The position numbers were made by a program, and so were the translations under genes. The notes under the pieces are model-generated. The model was not told the origin of the DNA. It made no database searches and saw only the letters and a program-made list of their open reading frames with translations. From positions 1-8,710 of the forward strand of contig JAKEIF010000211.1 in the NCBI GenBank assembly GCA_022545875.1: 8,710 bases of DNA, read 5' to 3'. This DNA comes from Nitrososphaera sp. (GTDB lineage Archaea > Thermoproteota > Nitrososphaeria > Nitrososphaerales > Nitrososphaeraceae). The first letter of the stretch is position 1. Every line of letters begins with the position of its first letter. Positions 1-5,723 of this stretch are shown one piece after another.

Positions 1-2
1 CA

Positions 3-782
3 CCTGGCTGGACTGGCGCGCTAGGTTCGCTTGACTTTGCAGGAGGAACTGTAATCCACATCACGTCCGGTTGGGCAGGATTGGTAGTCGCACTCATGTT
101 GGGTCGGAGGCTCGGCTATGGCAAGCTGCCTATGGAACCGCACAACATCGGCATGGTTGTGATGGGTGCAGCGTTGCTGTGGGTCGGATGGTTCGGCTTC
201 AACGCAGGTTCAGCAGGCGACGCCAGCAATGCAGCAACGGGAGCCTTTGTTGCGACCCAGATCGCAACTGGAACAGCCGCGCTTACGTGGTCTCTGATTT
301 CCTGGGCACATACTGGCAGGCCGTCTACTGTGGGCGCGGCCAGCGGTGCAGTGGCAGGACTTGTCGCAATCACCCCGGCAGCTGGCTTTGTCTCGCCAAT
401 GTCTTCACTCATAATAGGCATCTTGGCGGCAATCGTGTGCTATGCGGCACTTGTCTTCAAGAACAGACGCAAGTGGGACGATGCACTGGATACATGGGCC
501 GTCCACGGAGTCGGCGGACTGGCAGGCGCATTGCTGACTGGTATCTTCTCCGAAAGCAGATACTCATGGGGAGATGCAGGTCTGGCATTTGGCAACCCTG
601 CGCAGTTGTACGAAAATGCAGTAGGAGCATTTGCCGCGTTGGCATGGGCAATGGGTATTACCGCTGTCATAATCAAGGTGATGGACGCGGTCTGGCCCGG
701 AGGCATCAGAGTCACTCCGAAAGAGGAAGAAGTCGGACTTGACTTGGCGCAGCACGGCGAAAGGGCGTACGCAGGGGAATAA
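3..782 (+). CDS. amt: Ammonium transporter Amt, C-terminal part (5' end outside window)
   Basis: The frame is open from the first bases and gives 259 residues before a TAA stop. It is the C-terminal part of an Amt/MEP/Rh channel, which carries ammonium or ammonia across the cytoplasmic membrane and supplies the substrate for ammonia oxidation and assimilation. Visible family marks: DFAGGTVIHITSG at fragment residues 11-23, holding the first pore histidine (H19); WVGWFGFNAGS in the next helix; and TWAVHGVGG holding the second pore histidine (H168). The 149-residue spacing of the two histidines matches the twin-His pore of characterised Amt proteins. The cytosolic tail GLDLAQHGERAY is the conserved C-terminal regulatory segment of the family. 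INAG, common after the first histidine, is here ITSG. The start codon, N-terminal helices and promoter lie upstream of the window. Identification is very secure; which Amt paralogue it is cannot be told. Confidence 0.97.
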   Translation, partial: PGWTGALGSLDFAGGTVIHITSGWAGLVVALMLGRRLGYGKLPMEPHNIGMVVMGAALLWVGWFGFNAGSAGDASNAATGAFVATQIATGTAALTWSLISWAHTGRPSTVGAASGAVAGLVAITPAAGFVSPMSSLIIGILAAIVCYAALVFKNRRKWDDALDTWAVHGVGGLAGALLTGIFSESRYSWGDAGLAFGNPAQLYENAVGAFAALAWAMGITAVIIKVMDAVWPGGIRVTPKEEEVGLDLAQHGERAYAGE

Positions 783-818
783 GGGAATCCTTCCCTTCCG
801 ACCTTTTTCTTATTTTTC
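781..818 (+). terminator. Hairpin plus T-rich tracts after amt
   Basis: Starting inside the amt stop codon, AAGGGAA-TCC-TTCCCTT (781-797) forms a perfect 7-bp stem with a 3-base loop. T-rich tracts follow (CTTTTTCTTATTTTTC, 803-818). Archaeal RNA polymerase terminates on T-runs, so the T tracts are probably the working part and the hairpin may help or protect the 3' end. The stem overlaps the stop codon, which is unusual for a terminator. Confidence 0.55.
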
Positions 819-874
819 AATCTTCAAATTAATCGATAAAGTCCACCAGCGACGGTTAAGATATCTACATTCAG

Positions 875-893
875 AAAATTCGCTTTAAGGCGA
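875..893 (-). terminator. Weak terminator-like hairpin after the first antiporter
   Basis: On the minus strand, just past the antiporter stop, TCGC-CTTAAA-GCGA (893-880) gives a 4-bp stem followed by ATTTTC. The stem is short and the T-run is only four bases, so this is a tentative call. The T-rich stretch of the minus strand further downstream is poor. Confidence 0.25.
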
Positions 894-908
894 TCCGCTA
901 GAGTGACG

Positions 909-2213
909 TTAGCCCTTTCGGACATCAGAGGCATTTTCGTTATCGCCCTTTGAACTTTCAGTTGATTGCTCGGCTGAAGCTGGCTTGGTCAGCCGCCAGC
1001 CGAGTTTTATAATATATGGAGAGAGAAATGTCGTAATAATTGTCATAGCTCCAATCATCGGCAGAAGAAACGCACTTGTTGCGCCGACATCAGCTCCGCC
1101 CTTTGCCGTTACAAGTGCCAGCTCCCCGCCAGATGCGGACAGGCCAAATCCTGCTCTGGCAGATACTCGTTTTGTGAGCCCAAGCATCTTTGCGGAAATA
1201 AAGACCGTCCCGAACTTTGCCCCAAAAGACGTGGCAATGAGAATCAGCGCGGGATAAATAAAGGACGGAATGAGTCTGATGTCCATAAGTGCGCCGACTG
1301 AGATGAAGAATATCGCACCAAACATATCTCTTAGCGGGATTGTGATAATCTTGGCTATTGCCTGCGTTTTTGATTCAGCTACTAGCACCCCGGCAAAGAA
1401 AGCTCCGGTTGCAACCGAAATACCGATCGAAAATGCTATAAATGCTAATCCAAAGGCTACCCCAAGCACTGTTATCAGGATCAGGTCGTAGCGGTCCGTC
1501 TTGCCCATGAGATCTACTAATTTCGGGATTGTCCTTGAACCAAGATACAAGACTCCTCCGATAAACGCGAGTACCACTCCGATAACGATAGCAATCTCTT
1601 GAAATGCCAGATCGCCTGTTGATGCGACAGACTGCAGTATGGCAAGCATCGATATTATGATGATGTCTTCAATCACGGCTATCCCGAGCAGCAGATAAGC
1701 AGCCTCATCTTTTATCATCCCGAGCTCCTCTAGCACTCGCATCACGATTACCGTACTGGTTACTGATATTGAAAGAGCGAGAAACAGGCTGTCAAATAAT
1801 GCCAACCCCATCTGCTGGCCTACTACATACCCAATCGCAAAAGTGCCAAGCGCCTCAGACATTGCGATGACAAGAGCCTTTCTTCCAATCGATCTGAGCT
1901 TTGCTATGGGATATTCTGTACCAACGGTAAATAGCAGCAGGATTATTCCTATTTCAGCCATTAGGCTGACAGTCTCTATACTGCTCACCAGGCTGAAAGG
2001 CAGAGTATATGGGCCTATTATCAAGCCCGCAATGATGTAGCCTATTACCATAGGCTGTCGCAGCTTGTAAGTTATGGCAAGCATCACCGCGGCGACTACC
2101 ATGATAATGGCCAGATCCATGACCACAATATCGGCAAACTCATTCTGCCCACTAACGAGGGAAGGGAAAAATGATGTCAACGGGGATGACTCTGTCCCTG
2201 TGTGGTTCACCAA
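909..2213 (-). CDS. CPA2-family cation/proton antiporter (KefB/NapA-like membrane domain)
   Basis: This is a 434-residue polytopic membrane protein of the monovalent cation:proton antiporter-2 family, which exchanges Na+ or K+ for H+ across the cytoplasmic membrane. Visible marks: YKLRQPMVIGYIIAGLIIGP (49-68), the first conserved helix pair; SVTSTVIVMRVLEELG (150-165); AVIEDII (179-185) with the transport-site pair E182-D183; SIGISVATGAFFAGVLVAES (262-281); and RDMFGAIFFISVGALMD (295-311). The tail after about residue 410 is short, polar and charged, with no RCK/TrkA-N nucleotide-binding domain, so regulation as in bacterial KefB/KefC is absent here. The TTG at 2213 (or GTG at 2210) lies about 25-27 bases from a TTTTTATT box. 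An ATG at 2120 would remove 31 residues and is the alternative, because the conserved core begins right after it. Neither start has a Shine-Dalgarno sequence. The transported cation cannot be deduced. Confidence 0.93.
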   Translation of the reverse strand: MVNHTGTESSPLTSFFPSLVSGQNEFADIVVMDLAIIMVVAAVMLAITYKLRQPMVIGYIIAGLIIGPYTLPFSLVSSIETVSLMAEIGIILLLFTVGTEYPIAKLRSIGRKALVIAMSEALGTFAIGYVVGQQMGLALFDSLFLALSISVTSTVIVMRVLEELGMIKDEAAYLLLGIAVIEDIIIISMLAILQSVASTGDLAFQEIAIVIGVVLAFIGGVLYLGSRTIPKLVDLMGKTDRYDLILITVLGVAFGLAFIAFSIGISVATGAFFAGVLVAESKTQAIAKIITIPLRDMFGAIFFISVGALMDIRLIPSFIYPALILIATSFGAKFGTVFISAKMLGLTKRVSARAGFGLSASGGELALVTAKGGADVGATSAFLLPMIGAMTIITTFLSPYIIKLGWRLTKPASAEQSTESSKGDNENASDVRKG

Positions 2214-2233
2214 AATTCAGAATGGGTCACTGC

Positions 2234-2241
2234 AATAAAAA
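2234..2241 (-). promoter_or_regulatory. TATA-like box for the first antiporter
   Basis: The minus strand reads TTTTTATT here. Its centre is about 25 bases upstream of the TTG at 2213 and 27 upstream of the GTG at 2210, the distance expected for a leaderless archaeal transcript. This favours the longer protein over the ATG at 2120. The box is only a modest match. Confidence 0.35.
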
Positions 2242-2296
2242 GAAATTTGTGTGTGCTGTTCATTTAGTCGAGTTGGGCGGACAGAATGCAAACTTG

Positions 2297-2545
2297 TCAT
2301 ATCCAAGGAGATGCATGGAGCAGTGTCTTTGAGCAGAACAACAACGCAGTCAACGCCGTAGTGTCAGACCCGAACTTTTTCAGAATTGGTATCATCCCAG
2401 TATATTCGTCTAGGCCAAAGTAGTTGAGCAACTTCCTGAGCTCTTCATCAGTGGCTGACTCTGTCGCGCATTGGACTACGTGCGCTCATGTTTTTGCGTT
2501 CTCGTTCAGAGCGTCGCCAACCTTTGTCAGTTTCGGAATTGTTTC
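2297..2545 (-). pseudogene. Decayed protein-coding remnant with in-frame TGA
   Basis: In an otherwise gene-free stretch, one minus-strand frame reads like a normal soluble helical protein but has no start codon and one internal stop. After a TAA at 2548-2546 it gives 19 residues (ETIPKLTKVGDALNENAKT), then TGA at 2488-2486, then 62 residues to a TGA at 2299-2297. The second part includes TDEELRKLLNYFGLDEYTGM, followed by IPILKKFG. The amphipathic, charged composition and the same frame on both sides of the TGA argue for a former gene, not chance. No ATG or GTG precedes the coherent part. The last 15 or so residues (CSKTLLHASPWI) look less protein-like and may already be frameshifted. I do not recognise the family; a DUF1641-like helical protein is a loose guess. 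An out-of-frame ATG at 2489 opens only a short different frame. Confidence 0.45.
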
Positions 2546-2650
2546 TTAAATGGATTTGTGTGTCCAACCGACTAAAAATACATGGAATTTGCAAGCAGCA
2601 TTCAAGTTTCTTTAAATTAAGGCACGCTTTTGGCTGATGAATGAATAATC

Positions 2651-2656
2651 TTATAT
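2651..2656 (+). promoter_or_regulatory. TATA box for the 61-residue protein
   Basis: TTATAT within CTTATATCC is centred about 29 bases upstream of the ATG at 2683, the classic archaeal spacing for a transcript that begins at or next to the start codon. It lies inside the longer frame that would start at 2641, so that upstream ATG is probably not transcribed. Confidence 0.6.
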
Positions 2657-2682
2657 CCAAGCGGATAGGTATTGCGTTTAGC

Positions 2683-2868
2683 ATGAGTGCTCGAGGCAAG
2701 TTTACGACGGGCCAGACGTGGGGGGCTTTGAAAAAAGCATGGAAGGGGTACAAGATAGCCAAAGTCCAGCAGGACCGGACCAAAATGACAGAATACGCCA
2801 ACAAGATCAAGACGCTGCAGGGGGAGCTCGGCGTCAAGCAGTCGACGTTTCCCGAAGTGGGAGTATAG
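2683..2868 (+). CDS. Small basic protein of unknown function (61 residues)
   Basis: The protein starts MSARGKFTTGQTWGALKKAW and continues as a Lys-rich, probably helical stretch (KGYKIAKVQQDRTKMTEYANKI) to a C-terminus ending in TFPEVGV. No cysteines, signal peptide or membrane segment are visible. The basic face, with Trp and Tyr spaced in the first half, would suit binding to nucleic acid or an acidic partner, but that is speculation. I chose the ATG at 2683 over the in-frame ATG at 2641 because a TATA box sits at 2651-2656, right for a leaderless mRNA. The stop TAG (2866-2868) is one base from the stop of the converging antiporter gene. I think it is a lineage-conserved archaeal small protein, but I cannot name a family. 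Confidence 0.75.
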   Translation: MSARGKFTTGQTWGALKKAWKGYKIAKVQQDRTKMTEYANKIKTLQGELGVKQSTFPEVGV

Positions 2869-2869
2869 A

Positions 2870-4036
2870 CTACTCGTATACTGCTACCATCTTGTGGCCA
2901 AGTTTGACCAACATTGGACCGATGAACGTCGTCAGAGCAACAGCCATCCCAATTATTGGAAACAGTGTGTTGCTAATTACGCCCAAATCCTGGCCGGCCT
3001 TTAGGACGATGAACGAAAATTCCCCCAGCTGCGCCATGCTAAGCCCTATACCAAGCGCAAATGTCTTTTCAAATCCAAACAACCTTACCCCCGCGTAAAC
3101 TCCGCCCAGTTTTCCAAAGATGGTGACAAGTGTTATGACTGCTACTGGCAGCCAATATGTCGCGATAAGTGAAAGGTCCATAAGCGCGCCGATTGTCACA
3201 AAAAAAATCGCCGTAAAGATCTCCCTTGTAGGCGAGATCATGGTCGATATCTGCTCAGAGAACTTGCTACCTGCGATTATTGCGCCAGCAAGAAATGCGC
3301 CGGTAGCCGCTGAAAATCCGAGCTCGTGCGAGAGAAATGCTAGACCAAATGCTGTGCCGAGCGCAAGCATGATGGTTAGCTCATACCGTTCCAGCTTGGC
3401 TACAAGGGCAAAGAGTCTTGGCATGATCAGCATCCCCGCCGCAATTGTTCCTCCGATAAAGAGTCCTATCTTGCCAATCGTAAACAGGATTTGCCCGAAT
3501 TCAAACGAGCCACTTACAACGCCGGAGTGGATAGAGCTTAGTATCACGATTGCGACAATGTCTTCAATGACAAGTACGCCTATCATGAGCATCGCCGAAG
3601 ATGATTCTAGTTTGCCCATGTCCTCCAGCACCTTGACGATTATCGCCGTCGAGCTGATGGAAAGGGCTGCTGCCAGGAACATTGAATCATAGAAGGACCA
3701 GCCAAATCCTGCGCCGACGCCAAACCCAAGCAACATCATGACTAGCACTTCGATTAACGCAATTCCGCCTCCGATCTTGCCAATCGCCTTTAGCTGGCGC
3801 AGAGGGAACGCAAGGCCCACTCCGAAAAGCAAGAGCACTATGGCTATGTCGCTAAAGTTGTTGAGCATCTCTGTGTCCTTTATCAGAGGAAAGGGGCCAA
3901 ATGGGCCGATAAGGATCCCTGCAACAAGGAACCCAAGGATCATGGGCTGCTTGAAAATGTAGGCTAGCGCCCCGACTCCTGCGCATACCAGGAGTAGGTA
4001 CCCTAGGTCGCCTACGAGTTCGATGCCGACGCTCAA
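2870..4036 (-). CDS. CPA2-family cation/proton antiporter (KefB-like membrane domain), second copy
   Basis: This 388-residue membrane protein is clearly related to the antiporter at 909-2213 but diverged from it. Family marks: FKQPMILGFLVAGILIGPFG (28-47); ALSISSTAIIVKVLEDMGKL (124-143); VLVIEDIVAIVIL (154-166) with the transport-site pair E158-D159; ELGFSAATGAFLAGAIIAGS (238-257); REIFTAIFFVTIGALMD (271-287); and AQLGEFSFIVLKAGQDLG (335-352). It ends 15 or so residues after the last helix with no RCK/TrkA-N domain. It should exchange Na+ or K+ for H+ at the cytoplasmic membrane. The frame opens only with TTG at 4036; the codons before it back to a TAA contain no ATG or GTG in frame. An out-of-frame ATG at 4047 opens a four-codon ORF whose TGA overlaps this TTG, so coupled translation is possible. 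The two antiporter genes have the same orientation but are too far apart to be an operon. Confidence 0.92.
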   Translation of the reverse strand: MSVGIELVGDLGYLLLVCAGVGALAYIFKQPMILGFLVAGILIGPFGPFPLIKDTEMLNNFSDIAIVLLLFGVGLAFPLRQLKAIGKIGGGIALIEVLVMMLLGFGVGAGFGWSFYDSMFLAAALSISSTAIIVKVLEDMGKLESSSAMLMIGVLVIEDIVAIVILSSIHSGVVSGSFEFGQILFTIGKIGLFIGGTIAAGMLIMPRLFALVAKLERYELTIMLALGTAFGLAFLSHELGFSAATGAFLAGAIIAGSKFSEQISTMISPTREIFTAIFFVTIGALMDLSLIATYWLPVAVITLVTIFGKLGGVYAGVRLFGFEKTFALGIGLSMAQLGEFSFIVLKAGQDLGVISNTLFPIIGMAVALTTFIGPMLVKLGHKMVAVYE

Positions 4037-4137
4037 TTGACTGCCATGAAAGAGAATTTAGTCGCTTTAGGGCGCAGAGTCAACATTACTTTACTTTTCA
4101 ATTAATGACGGTGCCGTGTACGAATTGTGCATTAAGG

Positions 4138-4144
4138 ATATATA
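4138..4144 (+). promoter_or_regulatory. TATA box for the NHLP-like small protein
   Basis: ATATATA (within AAGGATATATACG) is one of the best TATA matches in the window. Its centre is 29 bases upstream of the TTG at 4170. It lies within the longer open frame starting with GTG at 4116, so that start would be untranscribed. Confidence 0.65.
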
Positions 4145-4169
4145 CGCGCCTCCGCTTCGGTGCTTCTAC

Positions 4170-4346
4170 TTGGCATCTCGCCATAAGGAAGCCGAGATTA
4201 TAAGCGAAATTCTGCTCAAGGCCGCAAGCGAACCCGAGTTCCGAAACATTCTGATCAAGAACCCAACGAGCGTGTTGGAACAGTACGACGTCTCCCCAGA
4301 AGCGAAACTCATCATCCAAAAAAGCCTAAAGGACCTCACACAATAG
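4170..4346 (+). CDS. NHLP/Os1348-like small protein (58 residues)
   Basis: From the TTG at 4170 the protein reads MASRHKEAEIISEILLKAAS, then EPEFRNILIKNPTSVLEQYD and VSPEAKLIIQKSLKDLTQ. The pattern 'E-x-E-F-R-x-x-L-x-x-(N/D)-P-x-x-x-L-x-x-Y-x-(V/L)-(S/T)' is what I know from nitrile-hydratase-like leader peptides (NHLP clan, e.g. Os1348- or Franean1_4349-type small proteins), where it forms a helical leader for peptide modification. Here there is no Gly-Gly cleavage site, no Cys/Ser/Thr-rich core after the leader and no modifying enzyme nearby, so a stand-alone role (for example as a binding module) is more likely than a RiPP precursor. The start is chosen because a strong TATA box lies 29 bases upstream; the GTG at 4116 precedes that box. 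No signal peptide or membrane helix is seen. The family link is by motif memory only. Confidence 0.7.
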   Translation: MASRHKEAEIISEILLKAASEPEFRNILIKNPTSVLEQYDVSPEAKLIIQKSLKDLTQ

Positions 4347-4380
4347 CCGCCTGTCCTTTGGAACATTCTATAATCCAATT

Positions 4381-4410
4381 CTAGTTAATCAAGCAAAGCT
4401 AGGTTAATTC
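4381..4410 (+). repeat. Imperfect direct repeat upstream of the secreted-protein promoter
   Basis: CTAGTTAATC (4381-4390) and CTAGGTTAATTC (4399-4410) recur with an 18-base offset, ending 12 bases before the TATA-like box at 4423. Two near-identical half-sites a little under two helical turns apart, just upstream of a core promoter, would suit an activator or regulator site. The repeat is short and AT-rich, so chance is possible. Confidence 0.3.
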
Positions 4411-4422
4411 TCTACATAATCG

Positions 4423-4429
4423 ATATAAT
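4423..4429 (+). promoter_or_regulatory. TATA-like box for the secreted sequon-rich protein
   Basis: ATATAAT, centred 35 bases upstream of the ATG at 4461, predicts transcription starting around 4450-4453 and a leader of about ten bases (ending GCATTGACCG). That leader has no Shine-Dalgarno sequence. Confidence 0.45.
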
Positions 4430-4460
4430 CGTTAAAATTCTTTCGTGCACGCATTGACCG

Positions 4461-5429
4461 ATGAAGAAAGCACCCATGGCGGTCGCGCTCGTGCTGGTTT
4501 TTGGACTTTTCGCAGCAGCGTTTAGTCTGGCACCAGCAATTGCGCAGGATTACGCCTCAAACAGTACAGGAACCGGCGGCATGGCCTCCGATAATTCCAC
4601 CTCTTCTGCAGGTACCGGAAACGCAACCGGCGCCGACAACCAAACTTCAACAGCAGCCGAGGGATCAACGTTTTCAGCAAGCGGACGCATAGCGGCCATA
4701 ATTTATGACACGCCAGAGTCCACAAGCACGGAAACGACATCAGACGCTGGCAGCAACATGTCGTCGACTTCAAACATGACATCCGATGGTGCAATGTCAA
4801 CTGACAACACAACAATGTCACAGGTAATGACCGGCGAAAACGAAACTTCAACGTCGAGCAACATGACATCTAGCAATACGACAGGATCCTCAACTTCAGG
4901 CATGAATGATACATCTACAGCCCAACAAGATGAGACCGAGCTCCCATACATCGTTTCAGGAGACTGGAGCCTTGACGTTCAGGATGGCAATGTGAGCGAC
5001 TTTACCGCGAACTTTACGATGGTTCACACCGACGGAACAGGGCGCCATACCCATGACGTAAGCAATTTCCAGGCCTCAAATGGTAGCACAGTCCAGCTCG
5101 AACAAGACGGAGTAACTTTCATCTTTGGAACCTCAGATGTAATGACAAATGGTTCGTCTGCCTGGACAGCAGTTGACACACTTATCGTCATCGAAAATGG
5201 AAATGCAGCCAGTATCACCCTGAGCACTGAAGACGACCACTTCAAGGGACAGCCGCTGTATGGACTAGTCGATTCACTGACTGACGAGAGCGGAAACGAG
5301 ATGATCCAGACAACTGAGACAGCTCAAGAAGGTAATGCCACAGGTATAGGTGACATTGGGAACCAGACCGGCGACTTTCTGGGCGACATCGGCGAAAGCT
5401 TCCAAAACATGACTGGCCTAGGACAGTGA
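4461..5429 (+). CDS. Secreted, Ser/Thr/Asn-rich, probably N-glycosylated surface protein
   Basis: The 322-residue product begins with a Sec signal peptide: KK at 2-3, a hydrophobic core at about 7-24, and a likely cut after AIA (A28). Residues 29-69 and about 84-158 are low-complexity Ser/Thr/Asn/Asp/Met segments. Between them lies FSASGRIAAIIYDT (71-84), and from 162 to about 275 there is a folded-looking beta-rich part: YIVSGDWSLDVQDG, NFTMVHTDGTGRHTHDVSNF, VTFIFGTSDVMTNG, VDTLIVIENG, DDHFKGQPLYGLVDSL. I count 18 N-X-S/T sequons, eleven of them in residues 34-152. No C-terminal membrane anchor is visible, so it may be released or held to the S-layer. The short strand at 71-84 probably belongs to the same domain as 162-275, with the Ser/Thr stretch as an insertion; that is inference. 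It has its own promoter and terminator. It resembles conserved hypothetical secreted proteins of ammonia-oxidising archaea; the function is unknown. Confidence 0.85.
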   Translation: MKKAPMAVALVLVFGLFAAAFSLAPAIAQDYASNSTGTGGMASDNSTSSAGTGNATGADNQTSTAAEGSTFSASGRIAAIIYDTPESTSTETTSDAGSNMSSTSNMTSDGAMSTDNTTMSQVMTGENETSTSSNMTSSNTTGSSTSGMNDTSTAQQDETELPYIVSGDWSLDVQDGNVSDFTANFTMVHTDGTGRHTHDVSNFQASNGSTVQLEQDGVTFIFGTSDVMTNGSSAWTAVDTLIVIENGNAASITLSTEDDHFKGQPLYGLVDSLTDESGNEMIQTTETAQEGNATGIGDIGNQTGDFLGDIGESFQNMTGLGQ

Positions 5430-5438
5430 TACGATAAT

Positions 5439-5468
5439 CCTGCCAAAGGCAGGTCCTTTCTTTTTTCT
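5439..5468 (+). terminator. Terminator after the secreted-protein gene
   Basis: CCTGCC-AAA-GGCAGG (5439-5453) is a perfect 6-bp stem with a 3-base loop, followed by TCCTTTCTTTTTTCTC. It lies 10 bases after the TGA stop. The hairpin plus T-run layout is a good intrinsic-terminator candidate. Confidence 0.65.
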
Positions 5469-5507
5469 CTTCATTGACAGTCTAAAGAAGCATTATACGA
5501 CTAATTC

Positions 5508-5523
5508 AAAAAAAATAAAAAAA
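5508..5523 (-). terminator. T-tract terminator of the small membrane protein
   Basis: On the minus strand TTTTTTTATTTTTTTT begins three bases after the TAG stop of the membrane protein. A run of 15 T in 16 bases without a hairpin is the standard intrinsic terminator type in archaea. It faces the plus-strand terminator at 5439-5468, so this interval separates two converging transcripts. Confidence 0.6.
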
Positions 5524-5525
5524 GT

Positions 5526-5702
5526 CTAGCTGACGCGTACCATCCTTCTGCCCGTATACCATCTATAGATCAAGTAGCCGACTGCTGCTATTGCTATGAC
5601 AATGACGAGCGGCTGTAGGAGATAGATGAGCACAGCGGCAACAATAACTAGAGCCGCAATTACGACCCAGTCCAGTATATTGAGTGGCCTTGCCATAGCC
5701 AT
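5526..5702 (-). CDS. Small two-helix membrane protein of unknown function (58 residues)
   Basis: From ATG at 5702 the protein reads MAMARPLNILDWVVIAALVI and goes on as two closely spaced hydrophobic helices, roughly residues 11-29 and 32-47 (LLQPLVIVIAIAAVGYLIYR). It ends with a short basic tail (RWYTGRRMVRVS). A Pro between the helices suggests a hairpin in the membrane. The positive tail predicts the C-terminus in the cytoplasm. The open frame extends upstream to 5750, but the ATG at 5702 is preceded by a TATA-like AAATATT about 25 bases away, so a leaderless start there (or at the ATG at 5696) is better supported. No catalytic motif is visible. It follows the glycosylase gene by 62 bases on the same strand but seems separately transcribed. 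Confidence 0.7.
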   Translation of the reverse strand: MAMARPLNILDWVVIAALVIVAAVLIYLLQPLVIVIAIAAVGYLIYRWYTGRRMVRVS

Positions 5703-5723
5703 TTGCCTGCCACATATCGTATG

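Noticed and set aside
985..1491. Plus-strand open frames inside the first antiporter, and similar ones at 3120-3962 inside the second
   Set aside because: They are antisense shadows of genes encoding hydrophobic proteins, rich in Ile/Ala/Pro/Ser without a plausible start or domain.
2486..2488. The in-frame TGA as a selenocysteine codon
   Set aside because: There is no start codon for the frame, no sign of a selenocysteine element, and this archaeal group is not known to use selenocysteine; gene decay explains it better.
2448..2837. A 129-residue minus-strand open frame across the antiporter interval
   Set aside because: It lies antisense to the better supported 61-residue gene, starts inside it, and its composition (Arg/Ser/Cys/His mixed, no coherent motif) is that of a shadow frame.
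4170..4346. A RiPP biosynthetic cluster around the NHLP-like protein
   Set aside because: No modifying enzyme, transporter or core peptide is present in the window; the neighbours are an antiporter and a secreted protein.
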